Assembly: GCA_944323585.1 (NCBI GenBank)
Contig: CALUTA010000038.1
Span: forward strand, 1-11,104
Origin: Candidatus Gastranaerophilales bacterium
GTDB lineage: Bacteria; Cyanobacteriota; Vampirovibrionia; Gastranaerophilales; Gastranaerophilaceae
Reading direction: 5' to 3'
Length of the DNA stretch: 11,104 nucleotides
The first letter of the stretch is position 1. Every line of letters begins with the position of its first letter. Positions 1-6,037 of this stretch are shown piece by piece. The notes under the pieces were generated by a model. The model saw only the letters and a list, made by a program, of their open reading frames with translations. It was not told where the DNA came from and ran no database searches. The position numbers and the translations under genes are program-made.

Positions 1-549
1 GAAGAACTATTAACATTTAGAAAACTCGGAAGCAGACTTCAGGGGCATCCGATGCCTGTTTGCCCCGGAGTGGAAGTTGCAACAGGGTCCTTAGGACAGG
101 GATTGTCGCTTGCGTGCGGAATTTCTCTTGCGCTGAAACTTGACAAAAATCCGGCAAATGTCTTTGTACTTCTCGGCGACGGTGAACTTCAGGAAGGAAG
201 CGTCTGGGAAGGCTTTATGAACGGAGCGCACCACAAACTTGACAACCTTGTTGCAATAATCGACAGAAACGGACTTCAAATTGACGGCGCAACAGAAAAC
301 ATAAAATCACTTGAACCTTTGAATGAAAAAATCAAAGCTTTCGGATGGGATGTTCTGGAAGTTGACGGGCATGACATTCCGGCAATCTATGACACAATCG
401 AAAAAGCAAAGAAAAACTCTAAACCCACCGCAATTATTGCAAACACAATAAAAGGCAAAGGTGTAAGCTTTATGGAAAACAATGCAGGCTGGCATGGCAA
501 AGCACCGAATAAAGAAGAATACGAAAAAGCAATGAAAGAACTTGCTTAA
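1..549 (+). CDS. Transketolase N-terminal subunit (5' end missing)
   Basis: This is the thiamin-diphosphate-binding half of a split transketolase, which moves two-carbon ketol units between sugar phosphates in the non-oxidative pentose phosphate pathway. The frame is open from base 1, so the gene starts upstream; 182 residues are visible, against about 270 for a whole subunit. The visible start reads [12 protein letters not shown], then [14 protein letters not shown], both typical of transketolase. The ThDP/Mg site is GDGELQEG at visible residues 59-66, with the paired Asn about 30 residues later in DRNG, and [12 protein letters not shown] follows. The protein stops after the ThDP domain, as split subunits do. 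The pyrimidine-binding C-terminal subunit usually lies next to it, but it is not downstream here; a DUF386 gene follows after 12 nt. The partner may lie upstream of the window or elsewhere. Confidence 0.93.
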   Translation, partial: EELLTFRKLGSRLQGHPMPVCPGVEVATGSLGQGLSLACGISLALKLDKNPANVFVLLGDGELQEGSVWEGFMNGAHHKLDNLVAIIDRNGLQIDGATENIKSLEPLNEKIKAFGWDVLEVDGHDIPAIYDTIEKAKKNSKPTAIIANTIKGKGVSFMENNAGWHGKAPNKEEYEKAMKELA

Positions 550-561
550 AAAAGGGGAAAA

Positions 562-996
562 ATGATTTACGACAAAATTGAAAACCTGAAACTTTACAAC
601 ATAGATAAATCTGTGATTGATTTTATCAACGACATTTCATCAGACAAAGAATGCGGAAGATACGAGATTTCGGAAGAAATTTACGCAAATATTGATGAAT
701 ACAACACCAAGGAATCCGGATATTTTGAAGCGCACAGAAATTACACAGATATCCAGCTTCTGCTTGAGGGAGAGGAAATAATTGAATACACACCGCTTGA
801 AGGGTTGGAAGTCAAGGACGAATACAACCAGTCACGTGATATTGCATTCTACTATGACGGAGAAAATCAAATTCTGAAACTTCCGCTAAAGAAAGGCTTT
901 TTTGCTGTTTTATACCCGCACGAAGCCCACAAACCCCAGTTAATCTCCACAACACAGCAGAAAGTTAAAAAAGTTGTTGTAAAAATCAAAGCCTGA
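562..996 (+). CDS. YhcH/YjgK/YiaL (DUF386) family cupin, likely sugar anomerase
   Basis: A 144-residue single-domain protein of the DUF386 family, which includes E. coli YhcH/NanQ (N-acetylneuraminate anomerase) and YiaL. Family members are small cytosolic beta-barrels that bind a metal and act on sugars or sugar acids. The diagnostic pieces are FEAHRNYTDIQ at residues 55-65 and YPHEAHKP at 118-125, which supply the Glu, His, Asp and His residues expected around the metal. The length matches the family (about 150). The ATG is preceded by a GGGG-type ribosome binding site at 554-557, and the gene begins 12 nt after the transketolase stop, so the two are probably cotranscribed. That context suggests a sugar-phosphate or ketose substrate rather than sialic acid, but this is inference: no sialate genes are visible. 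The family call is secure; the exact substrate is unknown. Confidence 0.88.
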   Translation: MIYDKIENLKLYNIDKSVIDFINDISSDKECGRYEISEEIYANIDEYNTKESGYFEAHRNYTDIQLLLEGEEIIEYTPLEGLEVKDEYNQSRDIAFYYDGENQILKLPLKKGFFAVLYPHEAHKPQLISTTQQKVKKVVVKIKA

Positions 997-1030
997 CGCT
1001 TCAAAGCTGAAAAACTATCCCCTTGCGTCA
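994..1030 (+). other. Possible hairpin at the end of the DUF386 gene
   Basis: TGACGC (994-999, including the TGA stop) and GCGTCA (1025-1030) are perfect 6-bp inverted repeats. They enclose a smaller TTCA/TGAA pairing. No T tract follows, so this is not a standard intrinsic terminator. It could protect the 3' end of the upstream mRNA or be chance. Confidence 0.3.
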
Positions 1031-1061
1031 TGCACTCCGAAATTAACTAATCTTAAACAAG

Positions 1062-1081
1062 CCTCTTGACTGATAGCAGCT
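1062..1081 (+). repeat. 20-nt repeat, copy 1 (upstream of the DXS-like gene)
   Basis: CCTCTTGACTGATAGCAGCT occurs here and again, exactly, on the minus strand at 8471-8452. A uniform-base estimate for a chance 20-mer match in a window this size is about one in ten thousand. This copy contains the -35 box of the downstream promoter. Confidence 0.85.
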
Positions 1082-1096
1082 CTCAAAGGTTATAAT
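1066..1096 (+). promoter_or_regulatory. Promoter of the DXS-like gene, long-spacer MerR-type layout
   Basis: A -35 box TTGACT (1066-1071) and a perfect -10 box TATAAT (1091-1096) are separated by 19 bp. That is longer than the usual 17 bp and typical of MerR-family-activated promoters. The spacer begins with an imperfect dyad, CTGATAGC-A-GCTCTCAA (1070-1086), with 6 of 8 arm positions matching. The expected transcription start near 1103 gives a leader of about 38 nt. A good ribosome binding site AAGGAG (1126-1131) lies 9 nt before the ATG. Regulator identity is inference; the MerR-type gene at 2999 is the nearest candidate. Confidence 0.7.
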
Positions 1097-1140
1097 TTTT
1101 TTGTAATAATAAATTTCAGAGAAAAAAGGAGAACTTTATA

Positions 1141-2889
1141 ATGAAAATTTTAGACAAAATAAACTCCCCGAAAGATATAAAAACTCTTTCCCCTGAAGAA
1201 ATGGCCAATCTTTCAGGCGAAATCAGGGAAGCCATTTTGAACAGAGTAAACACAATCGGCGGACACCTCGGGCCGGATCTTGGAATTGTAGAAGCCACTA
1301 TTGCACTTCATTATGTATTTGATTCACCGAAGGATAAAATCGTATATGATGTTTCACACCAGATTTATCCCCACAAAATCCTGACAGGCAGAAAAGAAGG
1401 CTTTTTACATCCTGAACACACAACAATTTCAGGATATTCAAACCCGAATGAAAGCGAACACGACAACTTTATTATCGGACACACTTCTACTGCCGCAAGC
1501 CTTGCAACCGGACTTGCAAAAGCCAGAGATTTGAAAGGCGAAAAATATAACGTAATCGCAATTGTCGGCGACGGCTCCATGAGCGGCGGTGAGGCTTTTG
1601 AAGGATTTAATAATGCAGCAGTCTTGAACAGCAACATTATTCTTATTGTAAACGACAACGAAATGTCAATCGCAGAAACTCACGGCGGACTTTATAAAAA
1701 CCTCAAACTTTTAAGAGAAACAAACGGAAAAGCTGAAAACAATATGTTTACGGCATTCGGCTTTAACTATGTCTATGTAGCCAACGGCAATGATGTTGAA
1801 ACTCTTATAAAAGCTTTTCAGGACGTAAAAGACACTGACAGACCGACTGTCGTCCATATCCATACACTCAAGGGCAAAGGTTACAAACAGGCTGAAGAAA
1901 ACAAAGAAGCCTATCACTGGCAGCTTCCGGGCTTTATGGACGCAAAAGAACCATCCGGCGGACAAACTGAAAGCTATGAATCTTTAACAACAGATTACCT
2001 TTTGAAAAAGCACGAAACTGACAAAACCGTGATTGCAATATCCCCGTCAACTCCGGGCGCATACGGCTTCACACCCGAATTCAGAAAGAAAATGGGCGAA
2101 TGCTACACAGACCCCGGCATTGCGGAAGAACACGCTGTAGCTTATGCCTCAGCCCTTGCCGCCAACGGTGCAAAACCAGTTCTTGCAATCATGAGTTCAT
2201 TTATGCAGAGAACTTACGACCAGATGTCGCAGGATCTTGCGCTGAACAATTCACCTGCAACTATTCTTGTTTACTGGGGCGGACTTTCGCCGATGGATGC
2301 AACGCACGTCGGCTCTTTCGACATTCCGTTCCTGTCAAATATTCCAAACATTGTCTACCTTGCGCCGACCTGCAAAGAAGAATATCTGAAAATGCTTGAC
2401 TGGTCAGTAGAACAAACAGAACACCCCGTTGCAATCAGAGTTCCGTTCGGGAACTTTGTCTCAACAGGAATTGAAGATACTACAGACTACTCAATATTGA
2501 ACAAGTCTAAACTCGTCAAGACAGGAAGCGAAATTGCGGTCATTGCAGTTGGAAACTTTTTCGGGCTCGGCGGAGATGTAGTAAATCAAATAAAAGAAAA
2601 ACTTGGAATTGAAGCAACATTAATTAATCCTGTTTACCTGACAGGGCTTGATGAAGAGCTTCTCGAAAGCCTCAAAGAAAATCACAAAATCGTTGTTACG
2701 CTTGAAAACGGTATTCTTGACGGCGGTTTCGGCGAAAAGATTTCAAGATTTTACGGAAATTCAGATATGAAAGTTCTAAACTTCGGCGGAAAGAAAGAGT
2801 TTACTGACAGGGTTCCTCTCAGCGAACTTCTTACACGCTACCACCTCACAAAAGAGCAAATCGTTGAAGATATTTCAAAATTAATTTAA
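1141..2889 (+). CDS. DXS-like thiamin-diphosphate enzyme (annotated relatives: 1-deoxy-D-xylulose-5-phosphate synthase)
   Basis: A 582-residue three-domain ThDP enzyme that is clearly related to DXP synthase, which condenses pyruvate with glyceraldehyde-3-phosphate. It starts like DXS (LDKINSPKDIKTLS, then GGHLGPDLGIVE with His42). It carries the ThDP site GDGSMSGGEAF (143-153) with NDNEMS (171-176), His259, AEEHAV (328-333) with the catalytic Glu, QRTYDQ (356-361), and D386/H389, which match E. coli D427/H431. Two features argue against ordinary DXS. The DRAG segment carrying E. coli Arg420 reads YWGG (378-381), and the YPRGN segment carrying Arg478 reads VPFGN (434-438), so both phosphate-binding arginines are lost. 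The protein is also 40-60 residues shorter than usual DXS. It belongs to a shorter DXS-like subfamily whose substrate may differ. It has its own promoter and ends at a strong terminator, making a single-gene unit. Confidence 0.85.
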   Translation: MKILDKINSPKDIKTLSPEEMANLSGEIREAILNRVNTIGGHLGPDLGIVEATIALHYVFDSPKDKIVYDVSHQIYPHKILTGRKEGFLHPEHTTISGYSNPNESEHDNFIIGHTSTAASLATGLAKARDLKGEKYNVIAIVGDGSMSGGEAFEGFNNAAVLNSNIILIVNDNEMSIAETHGGLYKNLKLLRETNGKAENNMFTAFGFNYVYVANGNDVETLIKAFQDVKDTDRPTVVHIHTLKGKGYKQAEENKEAYHWQLPGFMDAKEPSGGQTESYESLTTDYLLKKHETDKTVIAISPSTPGAYGFTPEFRKKMGECYTDPGIAEEHAVAYASALAANGAKPVLAIMSSFMQRTYDQMSQDLALNNSPATILVYWGGLSPMDATHVGSFDIPFLSNIPNIVYLAPTCKEEYLKMLDWSVEQTEHPVAIRVPFGNFVSTGIEDTTDYSILNKSKLVKTGSEIAVIAVGNFFGLGGDVVNQIKEKLGIEATLINPVYLTGLDEELLESLKENHKIVVTLENGILDGGFGEKISRFYGNSDMKVLNFGGKKEFTDRVPLSELLTRYHLTKEQIVEDISKLI

Positions 2890-2914
2890 CCATCATATTT
2901 TTACTAAAAAATAC

Positions 2915-2943
2915 AGGAGGTTCTCAACAGAACCTCTTTTTTT
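2915..2943 (+). terminator. Rho-independent terminator of the DXS-like gene
   Basis: AGGAGGTTCT (2915-2924) pairs with AGAACCTCTT (2929-2938) over 10 bp with one G-T pair. The loop is the 4-nt CAAC, and a run of seven T (2937-2943) overlaps the stem foot. It lies 25 nt after the stop codon and separates the DXS-like gene from the MerR gene. Confidence 0.9.
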
Positions 2944-2948
2944 ATAAC

Positions 2949-2979
2949 TTAAGAGTTACTCTCAATTTTATGATATAAT
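2949..2979 (+). promoter_or_regulatory. Promoter and possible operator of the MerR gene
   Basis: A perfect extended -10 box, TGATATAAT (2971-2979), stands 20 nt before the ATG. A weak -35 TTAAGA (2949-2954) would give a 19-bp spacer. Across it lies a dyad, AGAGT-T-ACTCT (2952-2962), which extends imperfectly to TTaAGAGT-T-ACTCTcAA. Its style resembles AdhR/NmlR-type MerR operators (CTTAAAG/CTTTAAG). The dyad centre is about 17 bp before the -10 rather than the usual 12, so binding here could repress rather than activate. Autoregulation is inference. Confidence 0.5.
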
Positions 2980-2998
2980 TTTATTAAGGAGGAATAAA

Positions 2999-3412
2999 AT
3001 GTACACAATAAAAGAAGTTGCGGATAAAATGGATATATCAGAGCATACATTAAGATTCTGGGCAAAAAGCGGATTTTTCCCTTTTGTAAAAAGGAACGAA
3101 AATAACATCCGCCAATTTTCAGAAAACGATCTCGAGTGGGTAAAAATCGTAAAATGTTTACGCTCTGTCGGAACTGAAAACAAAGCTATTAAAAGATACA
3201 TTGACCTTTGTATAATCGGGGATTCCACAATAAAAGAACGATACGGAATAATTCAGGATACAAAGAAAAAAGCCTTAGAACAGATGGAAGAACTTAAGCA
3301 GCAGCTTGCTCTTCTTGATTACAAAGAAAATTTCTACCAGAACCTTATTGAAAACAATCTTAAAGACACCTGGAACCCGATGAATAATATTACGGAAGAA
3401 CTTGCCGTATAA
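2999..3412 (+). CDS. MerR-family transcriptional regulator, AdhR/YyaN type
   Basis: A 137-residue regulator. Residues 2-22 (YTIKEVADKMDISEHTLRFW) are a MerR winged helix-turn-helix, followed by the wing KRNENNIRQFSENDLEW. The segment VKIVKCLRSVG puts Cys53 where Bacillus subtilis AdhR has the conserved Cys52 that senses aldehydes and other electrophiles. Residues 80-115 form the usual dimerising coiled coil. The short C-terminal tail has no metal-binding or drug-binding domain, so a thiol or aldehyde signal is more likely than a metal. The ribosome binding site AAGGAGG (2986-2992) lies 6 nt before the ATG. AdhR-type regulators often sit beside aldo/keto reductase or alcohol dehydrogenase genes; here the upstream neighbour is the DXS-like enzyme. 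Its targets are not shown by the sequence. Candidates are its own promoter and the two repeat-containing promoters. Confidence 0.88.
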   Translation: MYTIKEVADKMDISEHTLRFWAKSGFFPFVKRNENNIRQFSENDLEWVKIVKCLRSVGTENKAIKRYIDLCIIGDSTIKERYGIIQDTKKKALEQMEELKQQLALLDYKENFYQNLIENNLKDTWNPMNNITEELAV

Positions 3413-3457
3413 ATTTTTAAGCCAGAAGTTTTTGCCGGAGATTAACGGAGTATTCTG

Positions 3458-4489
3458 TTATTTTAAAAGCTTTTTATCCAATCTTTCGGCAAAATAGGTT
3501 GATATCACGGGCAGCAAGCCATAGTAGATTGCTGCAAAAATCAATGCCGGACGCAGAATGTTTATCCCCTGAATATATTTAGACAATTTTGGGTCAGCCT
3601 TGTTGACTTCGGAGAATTTTTCAACAAACTTACGGGTATTATTTTTTATAAGGCGATCTATAAAATACCCGCCTCCAAGGGTTACACCGGTTGATATTAC
3701 AGAATTATAAATAAGCGGATTTTTTCGATTTTCCTTAATTCTGCTGCTTTTTTTAATGAGGACGGCATTTGTTCCTGTCAATAAAATATCTGTTGCGGCA
3801 GTCATGTGTTTGGCAATATTTTTTTCATCATTTTGATATTTTTTTATGAATTTTTGGAAATGCGAATTATCCAGAATTTTGCCGAGCCCCAGTGAAAGCT
3901 TTTCTCCGGTAGAACCTGTAAACGGTACTTTTGATTTATTTTTGCCCGAAAAAACTGTTTTATAATCAGCTTCATATTTTTTATTTTCAGAGATTGAATG
4001 TTTTTTCGGGAAAACATTATCCATAATAACAGGAATCAGGGCGACCGTCAGGACTGATTTCGGGATTGCTGAGAGAACCCCTGCGCCGAGTTTGATAATC
4101 TGTGTTCCGAATCTGTAGGCTTGAGAATCCGCAATTTGCTTTTTCATAGGGGTTAAGGCGGTTATTGTGTTTTTCTTGAGGTATTTAGAAGGATTTTTGT
4201 CAATCTTTTTGACAGCATTTTCGATAGGGAGAGCAACAGCCTCGACAAGCCCGAATTTTACAAGCCCTGAACTTATAGAATTTACACTTGCATATTCCTT
4301 GTTTTCCCGCTCAACGTTAGGTGTTGCAAAAATTGCAAGCGGACGCACTCCTAATGCCATTACAAGCGACGTTGTTGCGGCAAATGAGGTTCCGTGATCG
4401 GAAATCTTTTCAAGCCCTTTCAAAATGACCTTGTTATTCATCCAGGAGGTAAAAGCTATATTATTTTTGTCTGTGCGATTAATTCTCAT
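3458..4489 (-). CDS. Hypothetical protein, probably membrane-associated
   Basis: A 343-residue protein that I cannot assign to a named family. It begins with a short basic segment and IAFTS (11-15); a second similar motif, VPFTGSTGEKL, occurs at 188-198. Several apolar stretches are long enough to be membrane segments or buried helices: about 35-56, 132-158, 262-277 and 312-332. Between them lie Lys-rich polar linkers. There is no signal peptide of standard form. Proteins with an N-terminal FTG/FTS motif are common, in my recollection, in gut Gastranaerophilales genomes, mostly without known function. The start codon at 4489 has only a weak AGGA upstream. It is transcribed away from pnuC, with 73 bp between them, and its 3' end faces the MerR gene with no visible terminator between. 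The reading frame is long and uninterrupted, so it is very likely real. Confidence 0.8.
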   Translation of the reverse strand: MRINRTDKNNIAFTSWMNNKVILKGLEKISDHGTSFAATTSLVMALGVRPLAIFATPNVERENKEYASVNSISSGLVKFGLVEAVALPIENAVKKIDKNPSKYLKKNTITALTPMKKQIADSQAYRFGTQIIKLGAGVLSAIPKSVLTVALIPVIMDNVFPKKHSISENKKYEADYKTVFSGKNKSKVPFTGSTGEKLSLGLGKILDNSHFQKFIKKYQNDEKNIAKHMTAATDILLTGTNAVLIKKSSRIKENRKNPLIYNSVISTGVTLGGGYFIDRLIKNNTRKFVEKFSEVNKADPKLSKYIQGINILRPALIFAAIYYGLLPVISTYFAERLDKKLLK

Positions 4490-4549
4490 ATCCTATATAT
4501 AGTAGACAACACACAAAGCAAAAAGTAAAATTTTTCAACAATTTTGTAA

Positions 4550-4555
4550 TATAAT
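4550..4555 (+). promoter_or_regulatory. -10 box of pnuC, possibly giving a leaderless mRNA
   Basis: A perfect TATAAT ends only 7 nt before the pnuC ATG, and no Shine-Dalgarno-like sequence lies before that ATG. Transcription starting at normal distance would begin at or next to the start codon. No convincing -35 box is visible. Confidence 0.45.
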
Positions 4556-4562
4556 TATCTCA

Positions 4563-5255
4563 ATGAAATTCAGAGAATTTATAAAATCAGAATTGAGAGG
4601 CTGGGGTAAAGCGGAGCGGATTATTTTTCCGCTGGAGATTGCACTGATAATTATACTGTCATTCCTGATTAACGACAGCAAGATTGCGCTTATGTCGGCG
4701 ATTTGCGGAATTTCATACACAATTCTTGCAGGAAAGGGAAAAATTTCCTGTTATGCATTCGGTTTATGCGGAACATTGTGTTACTCATATTTGTCGTTTG
4801 CAAACCACCTTTTCGGCAACCTTGCACTTTATATGCTTTATTACCTGCCTATGCAGATTCTTGGGATATTCAGATGGAAAAAACACTTAAAAAAAGATTC
4901 CACTGAAATTATAAAGACGAAACTTTCTGCAAAAGAACGAATAATCTGCCTGATTATAACGACAATTCTTACACTTGCGGTCAGTTTAATTTTAAAATAC
5001 ACAGGCGGCGCAACTCCTTTTATTGACGGGACAACAACAGTATTTTCAATTCTGGGAATGCTTTTGACGATTAAAAGATGCATCGAACAGTGGTATGTAT
5101 GGATTCTGGTAAACGGTTTGTCTGTTGTAATGTGGATTGAAGCTTATTTGCAAGGGTCAAACTGCCTTGCAACAGTAATTATGTGGATTACATACTTTAT
5201 CCTTGCATTTTATTTTCTATCCGTCTGGCAAAAAGAACTCAAACATCAAGGCTAA
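4563..5255 (+). CDS. pnuC: PnuC-type nicotinamide riboside / NMN transporter
   Basis: A 230-residue polytopic inner-membrane protein that matches PnuC, the facilitator that imports nicotinamide riboside (or NMN) for NAD salvage. It opens with an amphipathic segment (FIKSELRGWGKAERI) followed by about seven hydrophobic helices. Family signatures include YYLPMQILGIFRWKK (93-107), with the aromatic residues of the substrate channel, and EQWYVWILVNGLSVVMWI (175-192), the best-conserved PnuC stretch. The length is normal. No NadR or ribosylnicotinamide kinase gene is adjacent, and the 5' region is too short for a riboswitch. The gene converges on larE, and the two stop codons share bases at 5252-5255. 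Placement next to lar genes may be meaningful, because LarB consumes a pyridine dinucleotide, but the opposite orientation argues against a shared transcript. Confidence 0.9.
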   Translation: MKFREFIKSELRGWGKAERIIFPLEIALIIILSFLINDSKIALMSAICGISYTILAGKGKISCYAFGLCGTLCYSYLSFANHLFGNLALYMLYYLPMQILGIFRWKKHLKKDSTEIIKTKLSAKERIICLIITTILTLAVSLILKYTGGATPFIDGTTTVFSILGMLLTIKRCIEQWYVWILVNGLSVVMWIEAYLQGSNCLATVIMWITYFILAFYFLSVWQKELKHQG

Positions 5256-6037
5256 ATATCCATACTTCCGCTTCTCAAGCCCTCAAGATCCAGTGTAATA
5301 TAAGTTATGCCGGTTGATTTCAGGGCTTGTACAATTTCATCTTTTCGGGCAAGGAAATCATTAAAGCGTGATTTTTCTATCTCAATTCTTGCGATGTTGT
5401 CGTGAAGTCTCAGCCTGTTTGCTTCAAAGCCGAAGGATTTTAAAATATTTTCGCCCTGTTTCACAATATTGATTTTTTCAGCATCAAGCCTTGTTCCGTA
5501 CGGAAACCTCGTTGCAAGACAGGGGGTTGAAGGCTTTTGTGCAATTTCTATTCCGATTTCTTCGGCATACATGCGGATTTCCTGCTTTGTTATTTTAAAT
5601 TCGGCAAGCGGAGAAGATATATTCAATTCTTTCAAAGCCTTCAGCCCGGGGCGGAAAGCATGAAGGTCATCAAAATTTGTGCCGTCCATTATATATTCCA
5701 GATTTTGGCTTTTTGCAAAGTCAGTGAGTTTTGAAAAGAAGATTTTTTTGCATAAATAGCATCTGTTTTTTGGATTTTGCGCAAGTTCAGAGTTCTCCAG
5801 CGGGTTAAAGTCAATTATTACGTGCTTAACTCCGTATTTTGAGGCAAGCTGCTTACAAAGTTCAATTTCTTCTTCCGTCTGAAAAACAGAAGAAAAAGTT
5901 ACGGCCTGAACATTTTCAAGCCCTTTACAGAGATAAAGCAAAAGCGTACTGTCTATTCCGCCCGAAAAAGCAAGGCAGATGCCTTGCTTTTCCTTAGATT
6001 TTAAAAATTCCGATAATTGCAAAAACTTATTCTGCAT
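5252..6037 (-). CDS. larE: LarE, sulfur transferase of nickel-pincer cofactor synthesis
   Basis: A 261-residue ATP-dependent enzyme that adenylates the carboxyl groups of the pyridinium-3,5-biscarboxylate mononucleotide made by LarB and converts them to thiocarboxylates. It carries the PP-loop SGGIDS (25-30), RCYLCKK with Cys93/Cys96, DGTNFDD (118-124), RPG (129-131), SSPLAEF and KPSTPCLATRFPYG with Cys173, then the C-terminal RLRLHDNIARIE. Cys173 corresponds to the cysteine sacrificed by Lactiplantibacillus plantarum LarE. Several anaerobe LarEs instead use three cysteines to hold a [4Fe-4S] cluster that carries sulfide; the extra CxxC makes that plausible here, but an alignment would be needed. 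The ATG overlaps the end of the larMN gene by 11 nt, with AAGG just upstream, so translation is probably coupled. It is the last gene of the run. Confidence 0.93.
   Translation of the reverse strand: MQNKFLQLSEFLKSKEKQGICLAFSGGIDSTLLLYLCKGLENVQAVTFSSVFQTEEEIELCKQLASKYGVKHVIIDFNPLENSELAQNPKNRCYLCKKIFFSKLTDFAKSQNLEYIMDGTNFDDLHAFRPGLKALKELNISSPLAEFKITKQEIRMYAEEIGIEIAQKPSTPCLATRFPYGTRLDAEKINIVKQGENILKSFGFEANRLRLHDNIARIEIEKSRFNDFLARKDEIVQALKSTGITYITLDLEGLRSGSMDI

Noticed and set aside
997..1061. Riboswitch (for example TPP) before the ThDP enzyme.
   Set aside because: The predicted transcription start near 1103 leaves a leader of only about 38 nt, and no TPP-element core (CUGAGA / ACCUGA type) is visible.
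1141..2889. Calling this gene dxs without reservation.
   Set aside because: The fold and catalytic residues match, but the two phosphate-binding arginines are replaced and the protein is short for DXS, so only 'DXS-like' is supported.
3413..3457. A shared terminator between the convergent MerR and hypothetical genes.
   Set aside because: Only a 3-bp pairing (CCG/CGG) and a direct repeat CGGAG-attaa-CGGAG are visible; no stable stem with a T tract.
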